Shown: positions 40,887 through 50,664, counted from the stretch's first letter. The stretch: DNA of 64,000 nt from Sporomusa sp. KB1 (GCF_007830295.1 NZ_VLKC01000002.1:4289185-4353184), one strand, 5' to 3'. The notes: generated by a model not told the origin, from the sequence alone. Made by a program: numbers and translations.

Positions 40887-41762
40887 ATGACATTCCAGGA
40901 GATTATCCTGACTCTGCAAAATTTTTGGGCTAAGCAACATTGTATTATTCAACAACCGTATGATGTGGAAAAAGGGGCAGGAACCATGAATCCGGCAACT
41001 TTCCTTCGGGCATTGGGGCCTGAACCATGGAATGTATCTTATGTTGAACCGTCACGCCGGCCGGCTGACGGACGTTATGGCGATAACCCTAACCGTCTGT
41101 ATCAGCATCACCAGTATCAGGTCATTATGAAGCCGTCACCAGCCAATATCCAAGAGTTGTATTTAGCCAGCTTGGCTCAGTTGGGAATTGACCCGGCTAA
41201 ACATGATATTCGTTTCGTTGAAGACAACTGGGAATCACCGACCTTAGGTGCTTGGGGCCTAGGCTGGGAAGTATGGCTTGATGGTATGGAAATTACCCAG
41301 TTTACTTATTTTCAGCAAGTTGGCAGTATTGATGTTAAGCCGGTAGCTGTAGAAATTACCTATGGCTTGGAACGCTTAGCTATGTATATTCAAGGCAAAG
41401 AAAATGTTTTTGATATCGAATGGGTAGCAGGCATTTCTTATGGTGATGTATTCCATCGCAATGAAGTGGAACATTCGCACTATAATTTTGAAATTGCCGA
41501 CACTACAATGTTATTTACTCTGTTTGATATGTATGAAAAAGAAGCCCTGCGGGTTATCGAACTGGGTTATGTGTTGCCGGCCTATGATTATGTTTTAAAA
41601 TGTTCTCATAGTTTTAATCTCCTCGACGCCCGGGGGGCGATCAGTGTGAGTGAACGTACCGGTTTTATCGGCCGGGTCCGCAACTTAGCACGACTGTGCG
41701 CACAGGGCTATCTGGAGCAACGTGAGAAGCTGGGGTATCCACTCCTAAAGGGAGGTAAGTAA
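40887..41762 (+). CDS. glyQ: Glycyl-tRNA synthetase alpha subunit
   Basis: The 291-residue class II synthetase subunit begins TFQEIILTLQNFWAKQHCII. It has RRPADGRYGDNPNRLYQHHQYQVI and SIDVKPVAVEITYGLERLAMYIQG. It forms the alpha2beta2 enzyme with GlyS, encoded 2 nt downstream. Confidence 0.97.
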   Translation: MTFQEIILTLQNFWAKQHCIIQQPYDVEKGAGTMNPATFLRALGPEPWNVSYVEPSRRPADGRYGDNPNRLYQHHQYQVIMKPSPANIQELYLASLAQLGIDPAKHDIRFVEDNWESPTLGAWGLGWEVWLDGMEITQFTYFQQVGSIDVKPVAVEITYGLERLAMYIQGKENVFDIEWVAGISYGDVFHRNEVEHSHYNFEIADTTMLFTLFDMYEKEALRVIELGYVLPAYDYVLKCSHSFNLLDARGAISVSERTGFIGRVRNLARLCAQGYLEQREKLGYPLLKGGK

Positions 41763-41764
41763 TC

Positions 41765-43828
41765 ATGACCAAAGATGTACTATTAGAAATTGGCACCGAA
41801 GAAATACCAGCCAAGTTTATGCCTGCTGCCTTAGCGCAGCTTGAAAATACGACAAAAGCAAAACTCACAGAACTTAGAATTAGTTATGGCGCGGTTCGGG
41901 CTGTGGGTACACCACGCCGCCTGGCAGTTATTGTAAAAGAAGTGGCTGTCACGCAAGCCGATAAGCATAGTGAAAACAAAGGTCCCTCGATAAAAATTGC
42001 TTTTGGCCAAGATGGCACTCCCACCAAAGCTGCTTTAGGCTTTGCCAGGGGACAGGGTGTTGATCCGGCGGCATTGGTTGTTAAAGATGAGTATGTATAT
42101 GCCATTGTCCAAGAGAAGGGCCGCCCGGTTGCCGAACTTTTACCAGGCTTATTAGCTGACATAGTAACAAGCCTATCATTTCCTAAGAGTATGCACTGGG
42201 GCGACCTGGATATGCGTTTTGTCCGTCCAATTCGCTGGCTGGTAGCGTTATTTGGCAATGAAGTTGTGCCATTTTCTTTACCGGGAGTAACTTCCGGTAA
42301 GGTTACGCGAGGTCACCGTTTCCTTGGGCAGGCAGAGGTAACTGTCAATTCTGTGGCAGACTATATTGCTTGCCTTAGCGAAAATTTTGTTATGGTTGAT
42401 CAGGATGTACGCCGCCAGATCATCAAGGAGCAAGTTGAGAACCTGGCGATCAGCCGGGGAGGCACGGCGACCATTGACCAGGAGCTTTTAGAAGAAGTAG
42501 TGTATTTGGTAGAATATCCGACAGCCCTATGTGGCGATTTTGAAGCTAAATACCTTAGTCTGCCACCTGAAGCTATTATTACTCCCATGCGTGAACATCA
42601 ACGCTATTTTCCGGTGACTGGAAAAGATGGCAAACTGTTGCCTATGTTTATAACCGTCAGGAACGGCGGCTCTGAACATATTGATATTGTTCGTCATGGC
42701 AATGAGCGAGTACTTAAGGCGAGACTTGCGGATGCCCGTTTCTTTTTTGAAGAAGATCGAAAGCTGCCACTAGCAGAGCGGGTAGAAAAACTTAAGACAA
42801 TTGTATTCCAGGAAGGATTGGGTACACTTTATGATAAAGTGTTACGCTTAGAACGTTTAGCCACTGGCTGTGGTCAAATACTGGGTGTTAGTCAGGATGA
42901 GCTTACTATTGCCAAGCGCGGTGCGCAGTTATCTAAAGCTGATTTGGTAACAGGAATGGTGTGTGAATTTACTGAACTGCAGGGTATTATGGGCCGGGAG
43001 TATGCTAAGCTGAGCGGTGAACGTCCCGAGGTCGCTGAAGCTGTATTTGAACATTATCTTCCACGGTTTGCCGGTGATGGTTTGCCACAGACTACTGCCG
43101 GCCGGTTAATTAGTATCGCTGATAAAATGGATAATATTGTTGCCACCTTTAGTCGCGGCCTTATTCCTACCGGCTCTCAGGACCCCTATGCGCTGAGGCG
43201 CCAGGCACTGGGTATGGTTAATATTTTAATTGATGCTAAGTATCATGTTTCCTTAAGTGCCATTGCCGCTCAGGCCATGGATTTGCTCGGTATTACCGAT
43301 AATGAGCGAAGGACTAAATTAGTAACAGATATTCAGGAATTTTTCCGCTTGCGTATTAAAAATATTTTAACCGAAGAAAATTTGCGCTATGATATGATTG
43401 ATGCTGTATTGGCTGCCGGTAGCGATGATATTTATGATACTTGGCTGCGTGCTAATGCTATGGCTGTAGAGGGCGGTACAGTGGCAATGCAAAAAGCCGT
43501 ACAGGCCCTTGTTCGGGTGGGGAATCTTGCGAAAAATGCCACTTCTGAAGCTATTGATGTCAGTTTGTTCACTGCTGATGCCGAACATGCTTTGTACAAA
43601 GCCTACATTGATGCGCACACAGTTATAGCCAATTATCATGCAGAAAAAAATTATCAGGGAATACTTACTGTGCTGGCGGCTATGGCTGCACCGATTGATG
43701 CATTTTTTGGTGCAGTTATGGTTATGGTTGAAGATGCTAAGGTTAAAAATAATCGCTTAGCTTTATTAAAATCCATAGCAACACTAGCAGCTCAGACGGC
43801 TGATTTGACTAAAATTGTAGTCATGTAG
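41765..43828 (+). CDS. glyS: Glycyl-tRNA synthetase beta subunit
   Basis: The 687-residue subunit starts KDVLLEIGTEEIPAKFMPAAL, contains the HD-like and tRNA-binding regions (ISIADKMDNIVATFSRGLIPTGSQDPYALRRQALG) and ends with an anticodon-binding-like helical domain. Standard length. Confidence 0.97.
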   Translation: MTKDVLLEIGTEEIPAKFMPAALAQLENTTKAKLTELRISYGAVRAVGTPRRLAVIVKEVAVTQADKHSENKGPSIKIAFGQDGTPTKAALGFARGQGVDPAALVVKDEYVYAIVQEKGRPVAELLPGLLADIVTSLSFPKSMHWGDLDMRFVRPIRWLVALFGNEVVPFSLPGVTSGKVTRGHRFLGQAEVTVNSVADYIACLSENFVMVDQDVRRQIIKEQVENLAISRGGTATIDQELLEEVVYLVEYPTALCGDFEAKYLSLPPEAIITPMREHQRYFPVTGKDGKLLPMFITVRNGGSEHIDIVRHGNERVLKARLADARFFFEEDRKLPLAERVEKLKTIVFQEGLGTLYDKVLRLERLATGCGQILGVSQDELTIAKRGAQLSKADLVTGMVCEFTELQGIMGREYAKLSGERPEVAEAVFEHYLPRFAGDGLPQTTAGRLISIADKMDNIVATFSRGLIPTGSQDPYALRRQALGMVNILIDAKYHVSLSAIAAQAMDLLGITDNERRTKLVTDIQEFFRLRIKNILTEENLRYDMIDAVLAAGSDDIYDTWLRANAMAVEGGTVAMQKAVQALVRVGNLAKNATSEAIDVSLFTADAEHALYKAYIDAHTVIANYHAEKNYQGILTVLAAMAAPIDAFFGAVMVMVEDAKVKNNRLALLKSIATLAAQTADLTKIVVM

Positions 43829-43863
43829 TTGAGTAATACCGGGGCAAAAAGGGGTGAGAGTGA

Positions 43864-44517
43864 TTGGGCTTAACGCCGCGCCAAGAAAAAATTGCGGGGA
43901 TGGTCAGAAGTTTAGGACCGATTACAGGGGAACAAATTGCTGAACGTCTTAATGTAACAAGGGCCGCGCTCAGACCTGATTTAGCGATCCTAGTGATGTC
44001 CGGTATGGTAGAAGCTCGTCCTAAAGTAGGTTACTATTATACTGGAAAAAATGTAATGAGTATGCTTACTGATCAAATAAGCAGGATCAAAGTTCGGGAT
44101 GTCCAGTCAGTTCCTGTTGTTATTACTGCCAGTACAAGTGTTTATGATGCTGTCGTTACCATGTTTCTTGAAGATGTTGGCTCAGTCTTTATTGTTGAGC
44201 CGGCAGGTATTCTCACTGGAGTGGTATCCCGCAAAGATGTGCTAAAAGTAGCCCTTGGAGGCAGTGATCTGCATAAGATGCCAGTTAAAGTACTTATGAC
44301 ACCTATGCCGAAAATCGTGGTAACTTCTCCCGATGAATCTGTACTTGCAGCGGCAAAAAAAATTATCGATAACGAAGTTGACAGTCTGCCGGTTGTAGCG
44401 ATTGCTGATCATCAGGAACCAAAAGCTTATGAAGTAATCGGACGACTAACCAAAACCAATATCGCCAGATTGTTCGTTGAACTGGGCGAGGGACGAGGAG
44501 GAGAACACTATAGCTAA
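43864..44517 (+). CDS. CcpN/YqzB-type regulator (HTH + CBS)
   Basis: The 217-residue regulator has an N-terminal winged HTH (LTPRQEKIAGMVRSLGPITGEQIAERLNVTRAALRPDLAIL) and two CBS domains. The CcpN family represses gluconeogenic genes and is typically paired with the PpsR-like kinase gene, as here. The start is TTG 43864 behind GGGGTGAG. It overlaps the next gene. Confidence 0.9.
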   Translation: MGLTPRQEKIAGMVRSLGPITGEQIAERLNVTRAALRPDLAILVMSGMVEARPKVGYYYTGKNVMSMLTDQISRIKVRDVQSVPVVITASTSVYDAVVTMFLEDVGSVFIVEPAGILTGVVSRKDVLKVALGGSDLHKMPVKVLMTPMPKIVVTSPDESVLAAAKKIIDNEVDSLPVVAIADHQEPKAYEVIGRLTKTNIARLFVELGEGRGGEHYS

Positions 44518-45331
44518 CCTACCGATTATTTACGCATTGTCTGATTCGATTGGTGAAACAGCCGAGCAGGTGGCGCGAGCCACTGCCAGTCAATTTAACT
44601 CCGGAGAATTTGATATTATCAGAATTCCGTATATCAACTCGGTGGAACAAATTGCCGAAACCGTGCGGGAGGCGACAAAACATACCTGCATTATTTGTCA
44701 CACTTTGGTATCACCTGATTTGCGGGACGCATTGCTGGAACAAGCTCAGGAACACAATATTCAAACAGTGGATATCATGGGGCCGATGATTCATGCTGTC
44801 CAAAATATTACAGAAATGACACCGCGGCTGAAGCCAGGGCTTGTTCATAAACTAGACCAGGAATATTTTAAACGGGTAGAGGCTGTGGAATTTGCCGTAA
44901 AATATGATGATGGGAAAAACCCCTTAGGTCTGTTAAAAGCCGATATTGTTATTATTGGGGTATCACGCACTTCCAAAACTCCCCTTAGTATGTATTTGGC
45001 GCATAAAAAAGTAAAGGTGGCCAATGTGCCGCTTGTGCCGGAAGCACCGTTGCCGCAGGAACTATTCCAAGTACCTTCGCATCGTATTGTCGGCCTGATT
45101 ATTGACACGTTTAAACTTAATGAAATCCGTAGTGAACGTCTAAAAACCATGGGCTTGGCACCAGATGCCAGCTATGCTAATATTAGCCGGATCAATGAAG
45201 AACTGGATTATGCCCGTACTATTATGCGGCGGTTGGAATGTCCGGTCATTGATGTATCAAACAAGGCAATCGAAGAGACAGCCAATCGAATATTAGAAGT
45301 TGTTCAGAAAAACAAACTGGCAAATGGCTGA
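44510..45331 (+). CDS. ppsR: Pyruvate,phosphate dikinase regulatory protein (PpsR/PDRP)
   Basis: The 273-residue DUF299 protein has IIYALSDSIGETAEQVARAT and the P-loop VSRTSKTPLS. It phosphorylates and dephosphorylates a Thr of PPDK (or PEP synthetase) using ADP/Pi. The family-like start (M)ANLPIIYALSD falls on ATA 44510, which has GAGGAGGAG 6 nt upstream; the alternative TTG 44477 has no ribosome-binding site. It overlaps the ccpN-like gene by 8 nt. Confidence 0.92.
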   Translation: MANLPIIYALSDSIGETAEQVARATASQFNSGEFDIIRIPYINSVEQIAETVREATKHTCIICHTLVSPDLRDALLEQAQEHNIQTVDIMGPMIHAVQNITEMTPRLKPGLVHKLDQEYFKRVEAVEFAVKYDDGKNPLGLLKADIVIIGVSRTSKTPLSMYLAHKKVKVANVPLVPEAPLPQELFQVPSHRIVGLIIDTFKLNEIRSERLKTMGLAPDASYANISRINEELDYARTIMRRLECPVIDVSNKAIEETANRILEVVQKNKLANG

Positions 45332-45378
45332 AAAAATCCCTGGCGTAGCATAGTAGTGCTACCTGCCAGGGATTTTTT
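45331..45378. terminator. Bidirectional terminator between convergent genes
   Basis: AAAAAATCCCTGGC and GCCAGGGATTTTTT pair over a long stem, with TAGCA/TGCTA inside. It has A/T runs on both sides and serves ppsR and the minus-strand lptA-like gene. Confidence 0.85.
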
Positions 45379-45382
45379 ACGC

Positions 45383-45862
45383 TTAAATAAAACTATTGGA
45401 ATCAACATTATAGTTTACAGAATCAGCTGTCCATTCGTTTTCACCCTGAGACACATGAACATTGCCATTAAAAGAAGCGATTCGGGTATCCCAAGAAAAG
45501 TCTACCCTATCAGCGCTAATCGTTAGGCCGGTACGGGAGAAATTTACACCACCATCAATACTCGCTCGATTTTTAGTACCATAAACATAGACACTGTCAC
45601 CGGTAAAGGCGATATCGTCCTGATTCACCGTTATGCCGCCTGCGCCCCATACTTCCAATGTGGCTAAATTTACTTTGGCCTCACCAGCTGTAATCACCCT
45701 ATTCCTAACCTCAATGTAAACATTGCCTTTTAGAACATATAGTCCTGTATTAACATCAAAGTATGTACGGTCAGCAGTTATGACTGGTTTGGCCGCGAAT
45801 GCAGTGCTTGTTACGAGTAGAAACATTAAAAGCACCGAAAATAATATTCTGCGATACTTCAT
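45383..45862 (-). CDS. LptA/OstA-like periplasmic protein
   Basis: The 159-residue protein has a signal peptide (FSVLLMFLLVTSTAFAA). It then consists of OstA-type beta repeats (ITADRTYFDVNTGLYVLKGNVYIEV, ISADRVDFSWDTRIASFNGNV). LptA-like proteins bridge the periplasm for LPS transport; this supports an outer membrane and hence a Negativicutes host. It is a lone gene; other lpt genes are not in the window. Confidence 0.85.
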   Translation of the reverse strand: MKYRRILFSVLLMFLLVTSTAFAAKPVITADRTYFDVNTGLYVLKGNVYIEVRNRVITAGEAKVNLATLEVWGAGGITVNQDDIAFTGDSVYVYGTKNRASIDGGVNFSRTGLTISADRVDFSWDTRIASFNGNVHVSQGENEWTADSVNYNVDSNSFI

Positions 45863-45964
45863 TCTGTGGCCCTCCTTTCTTAAAACTTATTATAGCAAAT
45901 AAGTTTTAATCCTGTGTAGCCTGTAATGAAAAATTAACATTGTAATGCTACAGGTAAATAATGT

Positions 45965-45970
45965 TATAAT
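45965..45970 (+). promoter_or_regulatory. -10 box before the dGTPase gene
   Basis: TATAAT in ATGTTATAATATACC, about 30 nt before the ATG. The -35 is weak (TTGTAA, 19-bp spacing). AAGGAGG is the ribosome-binding site. Confidence 0.5.
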
Positions 45971-45997
45971 ATACCTAAGGAAGGAGGCGCTTTTAGC

Positions 45998-46999
45998 ATG
46001 AAAGTCCGTGAACGAATTGAAGAGCAGGAATTTAAAATCTTATCAGCCTATGCGGCGAAAAGCCGCGATGCCGTCAGGGACAAAGAAGAGGATTTGTGTG
46101 ATTTCCGTACCGCCTTTCAACGCGACAGGGATCGCATTATTCATAGTAAATCGTTTCGGCGTCTTAAGCATAAAACACAGGTGTATATAGCTCCGGGCGA
46201 TCATTATCGGATGCGTATGACACATAGCCTGGAGGTTGCGCAGATATCCCGCACTATCGCCCGTGGTCTAATGCTCAATGAAGACTTGACTGAAGCGATT
46301 GCTGTAGGCCATGATGTAGGACATACTCCGTTTGGTCATGCCGGCGAATATGCATTGCGTGAACTTATTGGTCATTACAATCATAATGAACAAAGTTTGC
46401 GGGTAGTAGAACATCTCGAACGGGGAGGACAAGGGCTTAATCTGACTGCAGAAGTTCGAGATGGCATACTTAACCATACTGGTGATAATAAGCCGTTTAC
46501 CCTGGAAGGTAACATTGTTCGCAGAAGTGACCGTATTGCCTATCTGTGCCATGACTATGATGATGGTATTCGCGCTGGTATGATAAAACCTTCTGATTTA
46601 CCGCAAAATGTTAGTAACGTCTTAGGTACAAATCCATCCAGTATGATAACCGTAATGGTTTCTGATATTATTACCGAATCAGAAGGAAGAAACGAAATTC
46701 TTATGTCTGGCAGGGTTAAAGCGGCTATGGATGAGTTTCGGGCGTTTATGTTTAAAAAAATCTATCACTCAGCCGAACTCGAGCCTGATCGAAAAAAATC
46801 CAAGTATGTTGTTAGTAAGCTTTTCGAGTATTATATGGATAACCCTGGCAGCTTGCCTCAGGAATTTTTGGAACGGGAAGAGCGCTGGGGATTGCAGACG
46901 ATAGTTATTGATTACATTGCTGGTCTGACTGATTTGTATGCAATAAAACAATTCGAAAAACTATTTATTCCTGCAACCTGGGGAATACCCCAATTATAG
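45998..46999 (+). CDS. dgt: dGTPase-like HD hydrolase
   Basis: The 333-residue protein has FQRDRDRIIHSKSFRRLKHKTQV and the HD motif HSLEVAQISRTIARGL ... AVGHDVGHTPFGHAGE. It belongs to the deoxyguanosinetriphosphate triphosphohydrolase-like family. It lies directly before dnaG, a common position in Firmicutes. Confidence 0.93.
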   Translation: MKVRERIEEQEFKILSAYAAKSRDAVRDKEEDLCDFRTAFQRDRDRIIHSKSFRRLKHKTQVYIAPGDHYRMRMTHSLEVAQISRTIARGLMLNEDLTEAIAVGHDVGHTPFGHAGEYALRELIGHYNHNEQSLRVVEHLERGGQGLNLTAEVRDGILNHTGDNKPFTLEGNIVRRSDRIAYLCHDYDDGIRAGMIKPSDLPQNVSNVLGTNPSSMITVMVSDIITESEGRNEILMSGRVKAAMDEFRAFMFKKIYHSAELEPDRKKSKYVVSKLFEYYMDNPGSLPQEFLEREERWGLQTIVIDYIAGLTDLYAIKQFEKLFIPATWGIPQL

Positions 47000-47031
47000 C
47001 AGAGCTTACATAGGCTCTGCTTTTGTTTTTT
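46998..47031 (+). terminator. Intrinsic terminator after dgt
   Basis: AGCAGAGC pairs with GCTCTGCT and is followed by TTTGTTTTTT. The 240 bases that follow hold no visible gene. Confidence 0.75.
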
Positions 47032-47270
47032 GAACAAATATTATTACTTTTGTCAAGATGTAAAAGAGGAATTTTATCATTTATATTGAATAATAATTAT
47101 TAAAATAAAGATGATAAAGACTGTGTCCATAACTTTGCAGGTAGTTGCATACTTTTGGCAGGAATATTAACCTGAATGTAGAATTAAGTCAAAGCTTGGA
47201 ACTATTTGCATATTCTGCAAACCTAAAACACAGCGGGAAATTTGTCATTGCCTGGATAAGGTGAAGTTAT

Positions 47271-49082
47271 ATGAAAGATGCAGTTTTCGATGATTTTATC
47301 GATAGGTTGCGGTCAGAAAGCGATATTATTAGTATTGTTTCCGATTATGTATCCTTAAAAAAGAAAGGAAAAAATTTTTGGGGCTGTTGCCCTTTTCACA
47401 GTGAGAAGACACCGTCATTTTCAGTAAATCCGGATAAAGGGTTTTTTTATTGTTTTGGATGTCAGACTGGCGGCAATGTTTTTAATTTCCTGATGCGAGT
47501 GGAAAATATTACTTTTTTTGAAGCGGTAAAACTGTTAGCTGCTAAGCTAAATATTCCTTTGCCGGAAAGAGAAAAAACACCGCGTGAACAAGCCAAAGAA
47601 CTAGAACTTGCCAGAATCTATCAAGTAAATGCATTAGCCAGAGATTTTTTTCACGCCTGCTTGACCAAAACTAATTATGGAATACCTGCCCGTGAATATT
47701 TGGCTAACCGAGGCATATCTGCTGAAACCATTGACTTTTTGAAATTGGGGTTTGCTCCGCCATTATGGGATAAACTATCATTAACCTTGAGTGAGCGTGG
47801 TATTCCCCTTGATATACTGCTCAAATCCGGTTTATCTGCTCCGCGTAATTCTGGTGATGGTGTGTATGACCGATTTCGCAACCGTATTATCTTTCCCATT
47901 AGTGATGTAAGAGGGCGGGTTATTGGTTTTGGCGGTAGAGTTTTGGATAATAGTCAGCCCAAATATCTCAACTCGCCAGAAACTGAGGTTTTCAACAAAC
48001 GCCACGTTTTGTATGGATTTGATAATGCTTATAAACATATTCGGGATTTAGGCCAAGTGGTTATTGTCGAAGGGTATATGGATGTTATCACTCTTTATAC
48101 TCAGGGTATTAAGAATGTAGTTGCCTCCTTAGGCACGGCTTTTACACCTGAACAAGCCAGAAATTTGATTAAGCTTAATGCAGAATTATTATTTTCTTAT
48201 GATAGCGATGCTGCTGGACAAAATGCCACTGTTCGGGCACTAGATACTGCTCGCTCGTTAGGGGGGACCATTAAAGTAGTAACCATTCCAGATGGCAAAG
48301 ACCCCGACGAATTCGTCCGCAAGCATGGCAGTCAATCGTTCCTGGAGTTACTCCAATCGGCTCAGCCGCTGCTGGATTACCAACTGGACCAAGCGCTAAA
48401 ATCGGATGATTATTCTACCGTCCAGGGTAAAATCGCCGTTGTTGGTAAGTTGACACCTATTCTGGCCGAGACGGATAATGCCGTAGCAGTTAATGCCCAT
48501 ATTACCCGTTTGTCGCAAGTGCTTGCTGTTGATGAAAGCGCTTTACGGAGCGAAATTAGAAAGTATATTGTTCAATTTAAAAAGGATAAAAATGTAAAAT
48601 CAGGGAAGCCTATAAATATTGCACTATTATACAACCAACCAACTCCCGCGGTAATTCAGGCAGAACGTCAGTTGATTCGATTAATGTGCGATGATTTATC
48701 ACTTATCCCTTATATTTTAGCTAAGCTTTCACCACAAGAAATACAAGGAACTCTTCAACAAGAGATAATTAATTTCATAGTTAATGCGTATAATATGGAA
48801 AACCAAGTAATGCAAGCAGCGTTTACTGCTGGTGTAAATAGCTTAAGTGAAAAAGCAAACAACGAGTTTTCACAGATTATGTTGATGGAAAACCAGTTTG
48901 ATGATGTCGTCCAATTGGTTGATGACTGTATAAAGACGATTCGATTAGCACATTTGACTGTATTATATGAACAACACCGGCTAATGGCCGATGAATTAGA
49001 ACGCATGGGGGATAGTAACTTTCTGCAGGAATTAGCGGAAAGTCAGCGAATTAAACATGAAATTAGCAAATTACATCATTAA
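47271..49082 (+). CDS. dnaG: DNA primase
   Basis: The 603-residue primase has a CHC2 zinc finger (CCPFHSEKTPSFSV ... YCFGCQTGG, about residues 41-65), the RNA polymerase core, the Toprim domain (VVIVEGYMDVITLY, LFSYDSDAAGQ) and a C-terminal DnaB-binding region. It synthesises RNA primers at the fork. Part of the dnaG-sigA operon. Confidence 0.96.
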   Translation: MKDAVFDDFIDRLRSESDIISIVSDYVSLKKKGKNFWGCCPFHSEKTPSFSVNPDKGFFYCFGCQTGGNVFNFLMRVENITFFEAVKLLAAKLNIPLPEREKTPREQAKELELARIYQVNALARDFFHACLTKTNYGIPAREYLANRGISAETIDFLKLGFAPPLWDKLSLTLSERGIPLDILLKSGLSAPRNSGDGVYDRFRNRIIFPISDVRGRVIGFGGRVLDNSQPKYLNSPETEVFNKRHVLYGFDNAYKHIRDLGQVVIVEGYMDVITLYTQGIKNVVASLGTAFTPEQARNLIKLNAELLFSYDSDAAGQNATVRALDTARSLGGTIKVVTIPDGKDPDEFVRKHGSQSFLELLQSAQPLLDYQLDQALKSDDYSTVQGKIAVVGKLTPILAETDNAVAVNAHITRLSQVLAVDESALRSEIRKYIVQFKKDKNVKSGKPINIALLYNQPTPAVIQAERQLIRLMCDDLSLIPYILAKLSPQEIQGTLQQEIINFIVNAYNMENQVMQAAFTAGVNSLSEKANNEFSQIMLMENQFDDVVQLVDDCIKTIRLAHLTVLYEQHRLMADELERMGDSNFLQELAESQRIKHEISKLHH

Positions 49083-49138
49083 TAAACAAGTATGGGTAAA
49101 GCTACTACCGTTAATTGCCAAAGGAAGGGGGGGGAATT

Positions 49139-50236
49139 GTGGCTGATAAGAAAACTACGCCGGTCGAGCACGTAAATGAGCTTTTGCATAAAGGCAAAAA
49201 GCGCGGAGTGTTAACATATACCGAAATTATGGATACTATGCAAACGGAAGACATGAGCCCTGAAGAAATCGAAGATATGTACGAAATCTTCAGTAATAAA
49301 GGCATTGAAATTATTGATGAAGCTCCGGATGCTGAGCTTATTGAGAATCCAGAGATGGAAGCAACGACCGAAGAAGTAGATATTGATCTCACCATTCCTG
49401 AAGGCATTAGTATTGATGATCCTGTTAGAATGTATCTTAAGGAAATTGGCCGGGTTCCACTTTTAACTGCTGATGAGGAAATTAAACTGGCCAAACGTAT
49501 GGAACAAGGTGATGAAGAAGCGAAAAGGCGGCTGGCCGAAGCGAATTTAAGGCTGGTTGTAAGTATTGCTAAGCGTTATGTAGGCCGCGGTATGCTGTTT
49601 CTGGATCTGATTCAGGAAGGTAACTTAGGCTTAATTAAGGCTGTAGAAAAATTTGACTATAATAAGGGTTATAAATTCAGTACCTATGCTACCTGGTGGA
49701 TACGTCAGGCAATAACCAGGGCTATCGCTGATCAAGCCCGTACTATCCGGATTCCGGTGCACATGGTTGAAACTATTAATAAGCTGATTCGGGTATCCCG
49801 TCAACTCCTACAGGAATTAGGGCGGGAACCATCACCGGAAGAAGTGGCCAAAGCTATGGAAGTCACTGTTGAGCGTGTCCGGGAAATTATGAAAATTGCC
49901 CAAGAACCTGTATCACTGGAAACGCCAATTGGCGAAGAAGAAGATTCTCACCTGGGTGATTTTATTGAAGATCAGGATGCCCCTGCTCCGGCAGAAGCTG
50001 CTTCTTTTATGTTGCTTAAAGAACAGCTGGAAGACGTTTTGGAAACGCTCACTCCCAGAGAAGAAAAGGTATTGCGCCTCCGCTTTGGCTTAGATGATGG
50101 GCGGGCTCGCACATTAGAGGAAGTCGGGCAATTTTTTGGAGTTACCCGAGAACGTATTCGTCAAATAGAGGCGAAAGCACTTCGCAAACTTCGCCATCCC
50201 AGCCGCAGTAAAAAATTAAAAGATTTTCTTGAATAA
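49139..50236 (+). CDS. sigA: Primary sigma factor SigA/RpoD
   Basis: The 365-residue sigma-70 factor contains region 1.2 (DDPVRMYLKEIGRVPLLT), 2.3/2.4 (FSTYATWWIRQAITRAIADQARTIRIPVH), region 3 and 4.2 (TLEEVGQFFGVTRERIRQIEAKALRKLRHP). The GTG at 49139 follows GGAAGGGGGG; the longer frame from 49115 would include this ribosome-binding site. Firmicute-type short region 1.1. Confidence 0.96.
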   Translation: MADKKTTPVEHVNELLHKGKKRGVLTYTEIMDTMQTEDMSPEEIEDMYEIFSNKGIEIIDEAPDAELIENPEMEATTEEVDIDLTIPEGISIDDPVRMYLKEIGRVPLLTADEEIKLAKRMEQGDEEAKRRLAEANLRLVVSIAKRYVGRGMLFLDLIQEGNLGLIKAVEKFDYNKGYKFSTYATWWIRQAITRAIADQARTIRIPVHMVETINKLIRVSRQLLQELGREPSPEEVAKAMEVTVERVREIMKIAQEPVSLETPIGEEEDSHLGDFIEDQDAPAPAEAASFMLLKEQLEDVLETLTPREEKVLRLRFGLDDGRARTLEEVGQFFGVTRERIRQIEAKALRKLRHPSRSKKLKDFLE

Positions 50237-50250
50237 AACGCAATAATCTC

Positions 50251-50279
50251 TTGACGTAATACGGACATTGTTTTATAAT
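50251..50279 (+). promoter_or_regulatory. Promoter of the tRNA cluster
   Basis: TTGACG (50251-50256), 17-bp spacer, TATAAT (50274-50279): a near-consensus sigma-A promoter 18 bp before tRNA-Asn. Confidence 0.85.
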
Positions 50280-50297
50280 AATCAACGTTGGCGATAT

Positions 50298-50373
50298 TCC
50301 TCGATAGCTCAGTTGGTAGAGCAATCGGCTGTTAACCGATTTGTCGTAGGTTCGAGTCCTACTCGAGGAGCCA
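50298..50373 (+). tRNA. tRNA-Asn (GTT)
   Basis: 76 nt with acceptor TCCTCGA/TCGAGGA, anticodon loop CTGTTAA and encoded CCA. Confidence 0.96.
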
Positions 50374-50428
50374 GTTATTAGCTGATAAAACAGGCTTTCT
50401 TCGGAAAACCTGTTTTAATATCTCTCTA

Positions 50429-50503
50429 GGGCCTATAGCTCAGCGGTAGAGCAGCCGGCTCATAACCGGCTGGTCCCTGGTTCGATCCCAGGTGGGCCCA
50501 CCA
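50429..50503 (+). tRNA. tRNA with CAT anticodon (Met or Ile2)
   Basis: 75 nt with acceptor GGGCCTA/TGGGCCC, anticodon CAT and encoded CCA. The first acceptor pair is G-C, so it is not an initiator by the usual mismatch rule. It could be elongator Met or lysidine-modified Ile. Confidence 0.93.
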
Positions 50504-50589
50504 AATTGGGATGTGGGAGGCAAGAGGTTAGAGAAGTGACATACTATTCCACATCTCACCTCTAACTTCCCGCATCCTACCTCTCAAAT

Positions 50590-50664
50590 GGCCCGTTGGT
50601 CAAGCGGTTAAGACACCGCCCTTTCACGGCGATAACGGGGGTTCGATTCCCCCACGGGTCACCA
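50590..50664 (+). tRNA. tRNA-Glu (TTC)
   Basis: 75 nt with acceptor GGCCCGT/ACGGGTC, anticodon loop CTTTCAC and encoded CCA. Confidence 0.95.
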
